From an uncultured Acidobacteriota bacterium (GTDB lineage: Bacteria > Acidobacteriota > Terriglobia > Terriglobales > Acidobacteriaceae): 64,000 nucleotides of DNA. The stretch covers positions 28,880 through 92,879 of the forward strand of contig CAINND010000118.1 of assembly GCA_903851035.1 (NCBI GenBank), written 5' to 3'. This document shows, piece by piece, positions 8,039-16,460 of the stretch. Each line of letters begins with the position of its first letter. Positions within the stretch are counted from its first letter, which is position 1. The notes under the pieces are model-generated. The model was not told where the DNA came from. It did no database searches and worked only from the letters and a program-made list of their open reading frames with translations. A program made the position numbers and the translations under genes.

Positions 8039-8827
8039 CTACTTTCCCATCTGGTTGACTTCCTGAAACATCTGGTCGGCGGCCTTGGCCACCTGCGAGT
8101 TCGCCTCGTAAGAGCGCTGCGCCAGGATCATCTGGATGAACTCTTCCACCGTATTGACGTTCGACTGTTCCAGCGATCCCTGCACCAGCGTTCCCAGCCC
8201 CTCGCTGCCGCCCGGATTGCCGACAATCGGATCGCCCGAGCTGCTGGTGGGCAATAAAAGGTTGGTGCCAATGCTGTTCAGTCCGCCGGGGTTTGGGAAC
8301 GTTGCCAGTTGAATCTGCCCTATCTGTTGTGACTGTGTCTGCCCGGTCTGTGTCACGGTGACCGTGCCATCGCTGCCAACGGTGATGGATGTGGCGTCGG
8401 CTGGAATGGTCACGGCCGGTTGCAAGGCGTTGCCGTCGGCAGTCACTACGTTGCCCTGCGCGTCCAGGTGGAAGCTGCCGCTGCGCGTGTAGGCCGTTTG
8501 TCCATTTGGCATCAGCACCTGAAAGTAGCCGAGTCCCTGAATGGCCAAATCAAGCGAGTTACCCGTCTGCTGGAAATCACCCTGCGATTGCAATATCTCA
8601 GTGGCGGAGGCCCTGGTCCCCAGTCCGATCTGCATTCCTGCTGAGACCGTCTGCTGGGTTGCTGCCGCGCCGGGCGTCACCATGTTCTGGTAGATCATGT
8701 CTTGGAACTGCACGCGCCGTTTGCGGAAGCCGGCGGTGTTGGCATTGGCCAGGTTGTTGGCCACGTTGTCCAGGTTAGTCTGCTGTGCGGTCATGCCGCT
8801 GGCGGCCGTGTAGAGCGATCGGAACAT
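8039..8827 (-). CDS. flgG: FlgG, distal rod protein
   Basis: FlgG builds the distal rod that passes through the P and L rings. The 262-residue protein starts MFRSLYTAASGMTAQQTNLD and has VANNLANANTAGFRKRRVQF at about 22-41, the rod/hook signature. It ends with VEEFIQMILAQRSYEANSQVAKAADQMFQEVNQM, the C-terminal helix shared by axial proteins. The length is exactly that of the family. It follows flgF after 9 bases. Confidence 0.95.
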   Translation of the reverse strand: MFRSLYTAASGMTAQQTNLDNVANNLANANTAGFRKRRVQFQDMIYQNMVTPGAAATQQTVSAGMQIGLGTRASATEILQSQGDFQQTGNSLDLAIQGLGYFQVLMPNGQTAYTRSGSFHLDAQGNVVTADGNALQPAVTIPADATSITVGSDGTVTVTQTGQTQSQQIGQIQLATFPNPGGLNSIGTNLLLPTSSSGDPIVGNPGGSEGLGTLVQGSLEQSNVNTVEEFIQMILAQRSYEANSQVAKAADQMFQEVNQMGK

Positions 8828-8836
8828 CGTGGACTC

Positions 8837-9565
8837 CTAAACCTTTGGCAGCTCTTGAGCCGCCGTGCGATTGAATTCCGTGTGTATGGTGTTGAGTGCG
8901 CGCTGCAACATCTCTGCATTGCGCTGAATCTCGATAAGGCCAACGGCGCTCTGTACCGGGTTGATGTTGGAGTTCTCCAGCGCGCCCTGGCGCACGCTTA
9001 AGTCGCTTTGAGCATCACTGGCCGCGGCCTGCGGAGCGCTGAAGTAGCCCTGTCCCAGGCTGGTCATCGGAACGGAGGCATCAAACTGCACCAGTTTGAT
9101 CTGCCCGGCGACCGCGCCATCGGAACTGATCACTCCGCTTGTGGATATCTCCGCCGTGCCCTGCGGCATGGTGATAGCCCCGCTGGTGCCGAGTACGGCA
9201 TATCCCTCCTGCGTTACCAGTTGCCCGGTGGAACTGAGATGAAAGTTGCCGTTACGCGTGTACTGCACGCCGGTGGGCGCCTGCACGGCGAAAAACCCCT
9301 GCCCCTCCAGTGCAAGGTCGAGCGGGTTGCCGGTTTGAGCCAGCGAGCCCTGCGAAAAATCTGTGCGGGGAGCGCCCAGCACACCAAAGGAACTGACCGC
9401 CTGCGTCGCGGGATTACTGCTTGAGCTCATCAACTGGGTGCGAAAACTCACGCGCCCGCCGCGGAAGCCGCTGGTGTTGGCGTTGGCCAGGTTGTTGGCC
9501 GCCACATCCAGCTCCTGCGTGCGGGCCATCAGTCCGGTGCTGGCTGCATAGATACCGTTGTTCAT
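8837..9565 (-). CDS. flgF: FlgF, proximal rod protein
   Basis: FlgF is a rod protein related to FlgG but shorter. This 242-residue copy starts MNNGIYAASTGLMARTQELD, carries AANNLANANTSGFRGGRVSF at about 22-41, and ends with a C-terminal helix, SAVGLIEIQRNAEMLQRALN. It is the first gene of the flgF-flgG-flgA-flgH-flgI-flgJ operon. An AGGAG ribosome site is placed before the ATG, and a sigma-54-type promoter ends about 20 bases upstream of the start. Confidence 0.92.
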   Translation of the reverse strand: MNNGIYAASTGLMARTQELDVAANNLANANTSGFRGGRVSFRTQLMSSSSNPATQAVSSFGVLGAPRTDFSQGSLAQTGNPLDLALEGQGFFAVQAPTGVQYTRNGNFHLSSTGQLVTQEGYAVLGTSGAITMPQGTAEISTSGVISSDGAVAGQIKLVQFDASVPMTSLGQGYFSAPQAAASDAQSDLSVRQGALENSNINPVQSAVGLIEIQRNAEMLQRALNTIHTEFNRTAAQELPKV

Positions 9566-9585
9566 GGCTGCTCCTGTCCATTGAG

Positions 9586-9603
9586 GAGCACGCCTGTTGC
9601 CAA
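9586..9603 (-). promoter_or_regulatory. Candidate sigma-54 promoter of flgF operon
   Basis: The minus strand reads TTGGCAACAGGCGTGCTC. The invariant GG (9601-9600) and GC (9589-9588) are separated by exactly 10 bases, and the -24 element TTGGCA is perfect. Transcription would start near 9576, giving a short leader that still contains the AGGAG site of flgF. A sigma-54 activator gene is present in the same locus. Confidence 0.68.
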
Positions 9604-9657
9604 TTACTTTGGAGGATTCTTAAGTGCAGAGAGGCGGGGTGTGCCGTGAACAGGCCG

Positions 9658-9675
9658 GGCACTCCGCGGAGTGCC
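9658..9675. repeat. Perfect 18-bp palindrome between cheX and flgF
   Basis: The sequence GGCACTCCGCGGAGTGCC is its own reverse complement. It lies about 26 bases after the cheX stop. No T-tract follows on either strand, so it may be a weak transcription terminator or mRNA 3'-end hairpin for the long fliN-to-cheX operon, or a protein-binding site. Confidence 0.4.
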
Positions 9676-9701
9676 ATCATCCGCGGAGGCCGCCTGCCGG
9701 G

Positions 9702-10205
9702 TCAGTCGTGCAATTCGAGGGTGACCCACAACGGCTTGCGCTCAAAGTCAAAGGTGGCCTCGATGGTGTTGCCGCCGCTTAGCGAGCGCGTTTCATAGTC
9801 GGTTCCCACGATGATGGTGGGGACGCTGAGCATGCAATGATTGCCCACGCCACTGAGCTTGCCCTTGAAGTTGCCGGCGATCATGTTGGCAATCTCGCCG
9901 AGAGCGTCCAGGCTGTCATTGTCCACCTCGTCAGGCGGCATGCCGAGCATCTTGCTGGCCATCACGCGGGCTGCTTCCTCGCTGCAACGGATGCTGAGCA
10001 CGCCGCATATATTGCCGGCCAGGCCCACCAGTGCCGTGAACTGCGCCTCGGAGAGCCCTTTCTGTTGTTCGACCGGCTGCAGCCGTGTGCACAACATGAT
10101 GTCGAACACCTCGCGCGTGGAGAGCTCCAGCAGGGGTGTCCAACTGTTGCGGTCAAACATCACGCCGGGTAGGGAACTGTCTTGGTAGGGTTGTGTCATT
10201 GTCAT
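9702..10205 (-). CDS. cheX: CheX-like chemotaxis phosphatase
   Basis: CheX-family proteins dephosphorylate CheY-P. The 167-residue protein has the diagnostic helix LDALGEIANMIAGNFKGKL (about 99-117), with the catalytic pair Glu104 and Asn107 of the E-x-x-N motif intact. The start overlaps the stop of cheY by 4 bases, so enzyme and substrate are translationally coupled. It lies directly behind the motor-switch genes fliM and fliN2, which suggests local control of CheY-P at the motor. CheC is the other close family, but the single phosphatase motif and length favour CheX. Confidence 0.85.
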   Translation of the reverse strand: MTMTQPYQDSSLPGVMFDRNSWTPLLELSTREVFDIMLCTRLQPVEQQKGLSEAQFTALVGLAGNICGVLSIRCSEEAARVMASKMLGMPPDEVDNDSLDALGEIANMIAGNFKGKLSGVGNHCMLSVPTIIVGTDYETRSLSGGNTIEATFDFERKPLWVTLELHD

Positions 10206-10582
10206 AGCCCCAACACCGGAAGAACGTGCTCTTTCACCTGATCCGGCGTGAATGGTTTACGAATGTAGCCCTTGGCACCCAGGGATAACGCCTGCACCAC
10301 GTTGGACTCGCTGCCCTCCGTGGTGATCATCACCACCGGGATGTGCCGCAGTTTATCCACGGTTTGCACCTGGCGGACAAACTCCAGTCCGTCCATCACA
10401 GGCATGTTGATGTCGCTCAGGATGAGATCCACATGATTGCCGTCCAGCAGGCCCAGCGCCTCGGCGCCGTTGCCGGCCTCCAGCACGGGCGAAAGGTCCA
10501 GCCCCGCCTGCCGCAGCGAGCGCTCCACGATCTTGCGCATCACCGACGAGTCATCCACGATCATTGCTTTGATTTGGCTCAT
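10202..10582 (-). CDS. cheY: CheY-type single-domain response regulator
   Basis: The protein is a stand-alone receiver of 126 residues. The start is the ATG at 10582 (MSQIKAMIVDDSS...), which has a GAGGGAAAA ribosome site and overlaps the stop of the preceding gene (ATGA). An upstream in-frame TTG is less likely. Asp10 and Asp11, the phospho-acceptor Asp57 (ILSDINMPVMDG), Thr87 and Lys109 (YIRKPF) are all present, so it should be phosphorylated normally. In the motor context it is expected to bind FliM and control rotation. cheX follows directly. Confidence 0.9.
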   Translation of the reverse strand: MSQIKAMIVDDSSVMRKIVERSLRQAGLDLSPVLEAGNGAEALGLLDGNHVDLILSDINMPVMDGLEFVRQVQTVDKLRHIPVVMITTEGSESNVVQALSLGAKGYIRKPFTPDQVKEHVLPVLGL

Positions 10583-10935
10583 AGAAGTTTTCCCTCGGCG
10601 CAGTTGCAACATTGGCCGGAGCTGCTTACAGGCATGGGGCTGGTATGTGGCGAACTTTCACCTTCGGCATCCGCCACCAGTTCACGCAACCGCCGCTGGC
10701 CCAGCAGCACAATGGCCTCCTCCACGCTCGCGTCGATCCAGCCGGGCTCGCGACGGGCAGCTTCCACCACGCAACGGCGAAGATGGCGATGGGCGCAGAT
10801 GCAACGGCTCAGCTCCGCCAGGTTCATTACCTTTGATGGAAATAACTGGCGTAGCGGCAGAGCCGGATCCCGGCCGGGAATGGGCACGAGCTTGCCACGC
10901 GGATTTACATTCGAGACTGTCTGCAAGGTTTCCAT
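10579..10935 (-). CDS. Short HDOD-like fragment protein
   Basis: The 118-residue product has a segment at about 35-90 (a Leu-rich helix followed by SVEEAIVLLGQRRLRELV) that resembles the first helices of the HDOD domain, where the pattern is S-x-x-x-A-I-x-x-L-G-x-x-x-L-R-x-L. A full HDOD domain needs about 200 residues, so this is either a reduced version or a remnant. The last 25 residues are Ser/Cys-rich. The stop overlaps the cheY start (ATGA). HDOD proteins often accompany signalling genes, but no function can be fixed here. Confidence 0.5.
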   Translation of the reverse strand: METLQTVSNVNPRGKLVPIPGRDPALPLRQLFPSKVMNLAELSRCICAHRHLRRCVVEAARREPGWIDASVEEAIVLLGQRRLRELVADAEGESSPHTSPMPVSSSGQCCNCAEGKLL

Positions 10936-10988
10936 TACGCTTTGTTCGCTCCATCCATGTATCGGCCGCCGGGGCGCGGCACTTTAGC

Positions 10989-11834
10989 TCAGGAGGGAGG
11001 TTCTTCGAAAACCAGGTCAAGATGGGAGTTGTGGCACAACAGCCGCGCCCAGATGTTGCCCTCAACGGCACGCACCCGCAGCCCTTCAGCGCCCGTCTGC
11101 TGGGCGTAGCTGCCGATGATTCGCGCCGTCTCCTGCGAACTTTCCGGGCGATGCACGGTGACTTCCCCGGCCAGGTCATGCTTGCGGAATTCGAGCACCT
11201 GGCGGAATTTCGGCTCCAGTACGATGCAGGCTTCGGTCTCACAACCCAGCATCTGCTCCACGGCCATCAGCGCGCTGTGGTTCACCCTCTCGCAAAATGC
11301 CACAAACAGCCGCCGCCCCTGCGCCACAAGATGAACGGGTAACATGCAATAGCGCTCTACCAGGCTGAGGGGGAGCAGCAGAGAGCAGGCCGGCTCCACG
11401 CTGTCTGCGGGAAACACCGGGCATCCCCACTGCGTGGCCACCACGGCGGCAATGTCTTCCTCGTTGATCAATCCCAATTGCATCAGGCAACTGCCAATGC
11501 GCTCGCCCGTGCTCTGCTGCAAACGAAGAGCTTCGCGGAGTTGCGGGTCGGTAATGGCTCCGCGTGCCAGCATCATCAGTCCCATTGGCATGGTTGTGCG
11601 TACCGGTTGCGGGCGCGGCTCCAGGTGGAAGTACATACTCAACTGCTGGCCGAGTGCCGCCTCAAGACACTCTGTTGAGCAGAACCAACTATCGTCGTTG
11701 AGCTGGTATCCGGACATTCGGCCCCACATGCTGCCCAGTCCACGGCTGTTGTTGCATCCTTTGAACTGGCAACTGGGCAGCATCTGTCCCCAGGCCAGGC
11801 CGCGCTTGGATTTCTTTTCCGGTAGCCCGTACAT
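10989..11834 (-). CDS. MshEN-domain protein with N-terminal four-cysteine motif
   Basis: I choose the ATG at 11834 because an AAGGAGGAG site precedes it; an upstream ATG at 11852 has none. The 281-residue protein begins with Cys22, Cys27, Cys52 and Cys56 (CQFKGC ... FCSTEC), a likely zinc-binding treble-clef-type unit. Residues about 80-190 match the N-terminal domain of type II secretion/pilus ATPases (MshEN: MLARGAITDPQLREAL... ERIGSCLMQLGLINEEDIAAV... QWGCPVF), a known c-di-GMP-binding fold in some members. There is no ATPase domain. It lies between fliN2 and cheY, so a c-di-GMP or motor-linked role is inferred only. Confidence 0.65.
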   Translation of the reverse strand: MYGLPEKKSKRGLAWGQMLPSCQFKGCNNSRGLGSMWGRMSGYQLNDDSWFCSTECLEAALGQQLSMYFHLEPRPQPVRTTMPMGLMMLARGAITDPQLREALRLQQSTGERIGSCLMQLGLINEEDIAAVVATQWGCPVFPADSVEPACSLLLPLSLVERYCMLPVHLVAQGRRLFVAFCERVNHSALMAVEQMLGCETEACIVLEPKFRQVLEFRKHDLAGEVTVHRPESSQETARIIGSYAQQTGAEGLRVRAVEGNIWARLLCHNSHLDLVFEEPPS

Positions 11835-11861
11835 CCACTCCTCCTTGAGCATCTCTCTTAG

Positions 11862-12692
11862 CTAACCAGCCTGCGGCAGGCAGGCAATTTTCTCTCCCGG
11901 GCTGGCCACTTGGAGTATGCGCAGTCCGTAGTTGCCGTCCACAATTACCACCTCGCCTTGTGCAATCACGCGGCCGTCAATCAGCAGTTCCACCGGCTCC
12001 TGCACCTTGCGGTCAAGCTCCACCACGGAGCCGGAGCAAAGCTCGAGCACGTCTTTGAGCAGCATTTGCCGGGTGCCAAAACGCAGGCTGGCGCCCAGCT
12101 CAATATCCAGAAGAAGGTCCAGGTTGCGGCTGCCCGTTGTAAACGCTGGCGCACTTGCCGGTTGGACATCGGGCTGTGTTATAGCCGGTTCAGCCACCAG
12201 TGTTGCCACATAAAGATCGATGAACATTGGATCGCCGCACCCGTTGATGACAATCCTGCGCCGGTCTGTGGGGTTGTTATCCAGCGTGGTGTCACCTGGC
12301 TTGTCCACCAGATGTGTCTTCAGTTCCAGCGGCCCATGGCGCTTGCGCAATCGGTCGGCAGCGTTGCCGCATATCTGCCCCAGCAATTCAGCGGCGGCCT
12401 CGCGCGTCTCCTGTGTTACTTCGGCGTTGGGCGCCGGTGACTCGCCCATCAGCAAGCCGGCAAAGCGCAGACTCATCGCCGCATCCAGTTTCAGTTCGCA
12501 GCGGCCTTCCACCGCACCCGTCAGCGTCAACTGTAAACACGTTATCGGCTCATCGGTTTCTACCAGTGGGGCGACTTTGGCCTGTAACTCAGCGCCAGCA
12601 ACCTGAGTGAGCACCGCAGTGGCCGCAGCGGACAGTTCACCGCAAAGTGATTCGAGCAATTCAGGCGCAATGTTGCGTGCTATCGAATTCAT
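11862..12692 (-). CDS. fliN: FliN/FliY-type motor switch protein with CheX-like N-domain
   Basis: This 276-residue protein has a C-terminal SpoA/FliN domain (about 190-272: LDLLLDIELGASLRFGTRQM ... VELLIDGRVIAQGEVVIVDGNYGLRI), the part that builds the C-ring. The N-terminal ~170 residues resemble the CheC/CheX/FliY phosphatase fold, but where CheX has E-x-x-N this protein has LLGQICGNAADRL, so the catalytic Glu is Gln and the Asn is Gly. It is therefore probably a structural FliY without phosphatase activity. The stop of fliM overlaps its start. A second, short FliN is encoded at 19847-20137. Confidence 0.83.
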   Translation of the reverse strand: MNSIARNIAPELLESLCGELSAAATAVLTQVAGAELQAKVAPLVETDEPITCLQLTLTGAVEGRCELKLDAAMSLRFAGLLMGESPAPNAEVTQETREAAAELLGQICGNAADRLRKRHGPLELKTHLVDKPGDTTLDNNPTDRRRIVINGCGDPMFIDLYVATLVAEPAITQPDVQPASAPAFTTGSRNLDLLLDIELGASLRFGTRQMLLKDVLELCSGSVVELDRKVQEPVELLIDGRVIAQGEVVIVDGNYGLRILQVASPGEKIACLPQAG

Positions 12693-13681
12693 GATGCGGC
12701 CTCCGGCGTATGTCTGCCATCTTCCGGCGAATTCGGCAGCATATCTTTGATTTTCATGGCGCGCAGGTTGCCGGCACGGATGGGGTAGGCGAGATACAGA
12801 GAGCAGCCGGCTACGGTGGCCTCAATTGGAAGTTCGGAGCGATGTCCAAAGCCAAGTACAGACTCTGGCTCCAGTTCTGCCAGGGCTCGTATGGGCAACC
12901 GTTGCGGCGGCATGATCAGCGCCAGATCGAAAGGAAACTCGAGCGCGTGCTCCATCATGCACTCGCGGGCCGTGCTGGGTCCGCGATGGCGGCTGTAGCC
13001 TCCATCCATGTCCAGGCGGCGCAACAGCGCATTGCTGGCCACGGCCGGGAAGGCCACGTTCATCACCCCGCGAGACTCCGGCATTTGAATCTCAAAGCTC
13101 AAACACAGTGTCTTATCGCCGGGCGGCATCATGCGCTGTAGCTGCGATGGCCGCAGCCGCTCCTCGAACTCGAAGACCGAGCCCAGCGACGACCACGCCG
13201 TCTGCAACTCAGTGCACAGGATGCGCACCACGCCCTCCATGATGCCCTCTTCGATTTCCGTGATGTCGCGCTCCTGCTCGTTCATGCGCCCCACGCCGCC
13301 CAACAGCAGGTCAATGATGGGGAAGACCAGCGAGGGTTCCAGGTTGAGCGCAGCGTTGGCGCCCACCGGCTTCATCTGGAAGGTGGCCAAGTACGACAGG
13401 TCCGGGATGCGTTGTACGAATTCGCGGAAGGCCAACTGCTCCACGCTGACCAGGTTCACCTCAAACACCACGCGCAGATAGGCGCCAAGTGCGTTGGTCA
13501 GGTTGCGCGCAAAACCTTCGTGAAGATTACTGATGGCCCGCACCTGGTCGCGTTTTATCTGCCCGGCCTGTCGGAAGTCGCAGGGCTTGTAACTAGGTGC
13601 GCCTTGAACGCTGCCTCCCGCCCGCCCCAGCGCGGCGCGGAACATGGCATCAATCTCATCCTGGTTTAATACTTTTTCCAT
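12689..13681 (-). CDS. fliM: FliM, flagellar motor switch protein
   Basis: FliM is the C-ring component that binds CheY-P. The 330-residue protein has the N-terminal CheY-binding peptide (LNQDEIDAMFRAAL at about 5-18), the middle CheC-like domain (YLRVVFEVNLVSVEQLAFREFVQRIP; later LNLEPSLVFPIIDLLLGGVG), and the C-terminal SpoA domain. The length is standard. It overlaps fliA upstream and fliN2 downstream by 4-16 bases, which indicates tight coupling. Confidence 0.95.
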   Translation of the reverse strand: MEKVLNQDEIDAMFRAALGRAGGSVQGAPSYKPCDFRQAGQIKRDQVRAISNLHEGFARNLTNALGAYLRVVFEVNLVSVEQLAFREFVQRIPDLSYLATFQMKPVGANAALNLEPSLVFPIIDLLLGGVGRMNEQERDITEIEEGIMEGVVRILCTELQTAWSSLGSVFEFEERLRPSQLQRMMPPGDKTLCLSFEIQMPESRGVMNVAFPAVASNALLRRLDMDGGYSRHRGPSTARECMMEHALEFPFDLALIMPPQRLPIRALAELEPESVLGFGHRSELPIEATVAGCSLYLAYPIRAGNLRAMKIKDMLPNSPEDGRHTPEAAS

Positions 13682-14517
13682 ACGCCCTCCAGCGCGGTGC
13701 GAACAGCCGCTTCCGTCAGATGTGGTGGCATCTGTCGGCCGCCCAGCACCTCCTGCAACCGCGAGCGCAACCGTAACAGCGCCAGCGAGTGAATCTGTGA
13801 GACCCGCGATTCACCCACGCCCAGCACCGCACCGGTCTCCTTCATCGTCAGTTCCTCGTAGTAGTACAGCGAGAGCACCTGCTGCTCCTTTTCGCTCAAC
13901 TCGCCCACGGCGTTGGCCAACAAGTCATGCATCTCCGAGCGCATGGTCAAAAAGTACGGACTCTCCTCTGGATTGCCCGGCAGGTATTCGCAAAGGTCTT
14001 CGGGGTGGTCGCGGTCGCCGCCCTCCACATGGAAGCTGCCCAAGTCGAGCCCTTCCAGTTCGCCCAGCAGATGCTGAAAGGCCTCAAGGGTCAGCCCCAT
14101 CTCCGCCGCCAACTCCTGTTCAGTGGGTGAGCGGTGCAACTGGTGGCTCAGCTTGGCCGTGGCCACTTCGATCATGCGCGACTTGCGGCGCAGGTCGCGC
14201 GGACTCCAGTCGAGTTCGCGCAGGCTGTCCAGAATGGCGCCGCGGATGCGGAACTTCGCATAGGTCTTGAACTGCACTTGGCGTGCCTCGTCGTACTTGG
14301 TCAGCGCGTCCATCAGTCCCAGCACGCCTGCATGAACCAGATCTTCGATTGGGACATGCTGCGGCAGGCGGTCGTGGATGTGGCGCGCGATGTAGCGCAC
14401 CTGCGGCATCTGCTCCAGCAGGATGCGATTGCGCTCGTCTTCATCCAAGGGGGGCGGGTTGTATGGGTTCTGCGCGTTCTTCATAGAAGAGCTCGCGGAG
14501 TGTTTCATCGCAGTCAT
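13666..14517 (-). CDS. fliA: FliA, sigma-28 factor for late flagellar genes
   Basis: The protein is a 283-residue sigma-70-family factor of the FliA/WhiG group. Region 2 is clear (IEDLVHAGVLGLMDALTKYD ... FKTYAKFRIRGAILDSLRELDWSPRDLRRK, about 56-108), region 3 follows (about 118-150), and region 4 is EKEQQVLSLYYYEELTMKETGAVLGVGESRVSQIHS (about 215-250). It should direct transcription from the sigma-28 promoter seen before flgM, and FlgM should inhibit it. flhA overlaps its start by an ATGA junction. The usual flhF and flhG genes are not between flhA and fliA. Confidence 0.95.
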   Translation of the reverse strand: MTAMKHSASSSMKNAQNPYNPPPLDEDERNRILLEQMPQVRYIARHIHDRLPQHVPIEDLVHAGVLGLMDALTKYDEARQVQFKTYAKFRIRGAILDSLRELDWSPRDLRRKSRMIEVATAKLSHQLHRSPTEQELAAEMGLTLEAFQHLLGELEGLDLGSFHVEGGDRDHPEDLCEYLPGNPEESPYFLTMRSEMHDLLANAVGELSEKEQQVLSLYYYEELTMKETGAVLGVGESRVSQIHSLALLRLRSRLQEVLGGRQMPPHLTEAAVRTALEGVWKKY

Positions 14518-16460
14518 GGATTCAGGCTCCCAATGGAATGCACCGGCGTTAGCGCGGGTATCTCGCCGTGCGACAGCACGACGATCTTTGGCAGGAAAGG
14601 TTCCAGCAGGCGGCGCAGATGAAAACGCGTGCCCGCCGAGCAGAGAATGACCGGCGTGCCCAACTCGGTGTTTTCACCCACCAGCCGACGCAGTGAATCC
14701 AGCAGCCTGCGTATGAAGTTGGGTTGCAGTGCCACTGCGCCACTAGCCGGCAGCGATGGCGTAAAGGCCTGGCTGAGCTCCTCCTCAATGCGCGGATCGA
14801 GCGTGACTACCTTCAGCGCGCCCTGCTCATCCAATAGAGGCTTCACCAGTGAGCGTCCCAGGGCCTGGCGGCATGCTTCCACCAACGTCACGGGATTCTT
14901 GTTGATGGCGGCGCTCTCGGCCAGCGTCTCCAGGATGCTGCCCAGGTCGCGGATGCTGACCTGCTCACGCAGCAGTTGCGCCAGCACGCGCTGCACCTCG
15001 CCTAGTGTCATCAGCTTCGGCACCAGTTCCTCCATAAGGCGCGGGTGAGAATCGTTCAGCCGGTCGAGTAACCGCTTGGTCTCGGCACGCGTCAGTAGTT
15101 CGTGCGCGTATTGACGAATCAATTCCGAAAGATGTGTGGCCAGCACCGAGGTCTGGTCCACCACGCTGTAACCGGCGGCAATGGCCTGCTCTCGCAATTC
15201 GGTGGCAATCCAGCGCGCGGGCACTCCGAAGGCCGGCTCCTTGGTGATGGCGCCGGGCAACTTTGGCGGCTCGGCACCGTTACTGATGGCGAGCAACTGG
15301 TTGTCCGGCATCTCCCAGCGCGCAATCTCCACGCCGCGTATGCAGATGACATACTCGCGAGGCTTCAGGCGGATGTTGTCCGTGATGTGCACGCTGGGAA
15401 TGATGAAGCCCAATTGCCCGGCCAGATGTTTGCGCAGGGCGCGCACCCGCGGCAGCAGTTGTCCGCCCTGGTTGTTGTCCACCAGTGGCACCAGCGCGTA
15501 GCCCACTTCGAGTGAGATTTCGTCGAGGGCGAGAATGCTCTCCAGTGAATCCGACTGGATCGTGCCCGGCTTGTTGGCGCCGACTTTGGCCGCGGGTTTT
15601 TGCTCCACCGGAGGAGGCATCTTCTGTAGCCGCCACGCCATCATCCACAACACCGTTACCATCAGCAGGAAGCTGAACTTCGGCATGCCGGGGATGAGCC
15701 CCATGGCCAGCAGCGCAGAGCCGGCAATCCACAGCACGCGCGGCTGCATCAGCAGTTGCTGCCCCAGTTCGCCGCCCAGCGAGCGGTTGGACGAAGCGCG
15801 TGTTACCACAAGTCCCCCGGCGATGGAAACCAGCAACGAAGGGATCATCGTTACCAGTCCGTCGCCCACTGTCAGCACCGTGTAGGTGCGCAGCGCGTCG
15901 CGAAAGGGGATGTCGAGTTGGAAGACGCCGATCAGAAATCCGGCAATGATGTTAATGGCCGTCAGCAGTATCGTCGCCAGTGAGTCGCGCTGACTGAAGC
16001 GCGCCGTGACCTCGGCGGTACGTACCGCGCCATGGCTGACCACCAAATATTGAATGGCGATGAGCGCGAGGAAGAGTACAAAGCCGACCACATAATTGCC
16101 GCCCACCACGAACTGTCCGAAGGCGGCTATGACCGCCCCAGCCGCAGTGGCACCCTCGTTGCCGTGCAGCAGAATCCGTCGCGAGCTGGCCAGGTTTAGT
16201 GCCAGGCGGAAAAGCGTGAGCAGCAACAGCAGGCTGGGGAATACCGAAAACTGCACCGGCCGCAGGATATAGAGGGCCGATAGCAAAACCACAACTGAGG
16301 CCGTGATGCTCATGGCCAGCAGCAGGTCCAGCAGAAAAGCCGGCATCGGCACCAGCATCACGAAAACCACGCAGATGGCCGCTGCCGGAAGAATCCAGTC
16401 GAAGTTGGCGTTCTTCAGCAGTCCGACTGGCTTCTTGATATCCTTCTTTGCCTCTGCCAT
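14514..16460 (-). CDS. flhA: FlhA, flagellar export gate protein
   Basis: FlhA is the large membrane subunit of the type III export gate. The 648-residue protein has about eight transmembrane helices in its first half, with the conserved FPSLLLLLTLFRLALNLASSRRILL stretch (about 89-113) and the cytoplasmic FHIPEP-type loop (about 130-200). A linker and the ~320-residue cytoplasmic domain that docks chaperones follow. The length is slightly below 690, mainly through a shorter linker. It starts exactly at the end of flhB. Confidence 0.95.
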   Translation of the reverse strand: MAEAKKDIKKPVGLLKNANFDWILPAAAICVVFVMLVPMPAFLLDLLLAMSITASVVVLLSALYILRPVQFSVFPSLLLLLTLFRLALNLASSRRILLHGNEGATAAGAVIAAFGQFVVGGNYVVGFVLFLALIAIQYLVVSHGAVRTAEVTARFSQRDSLATILLTAINIIAGFLIGVFQLDIPFRDALRTYTVLTVGDGLVTMIPSLLVSIAGGLVVTRASSNRSLGGELGQQLLMQPRVLWIAGSALLAMGLIPGMPKFSFLLMVTVLWMMAWRLQKMPPPVEQKPAAKVGANKPGTIQSDSLESILALDEISLEVGYALVPLVDNNQGGQLLPRVRALRKHLAGQLGFIIPSVHITDNIRLKPREYVICIRGVEIARWEMPDNQLLAISNGAEPPKLPGAITKEPAFGVPARWIATELREQAIAAGYSVVDQTSVLATHLSELIRQYAHELLTRAETKRLLDRLNDSHPRLMEELVPKLMTLGEVQRVLAQLLREQVSIRDLGSILETLAESAAINKNPVTLVEACRQALGRSLVKPLLDEQGALKVVTLDPRIEEELSQAFTPSLPASGAVALQPNFIRRLLDSLRRLVGENTELGTPVILCSAGTRFHLRRLLEPFLPKIVVLSHGEIPALTPVHSIGSLNP

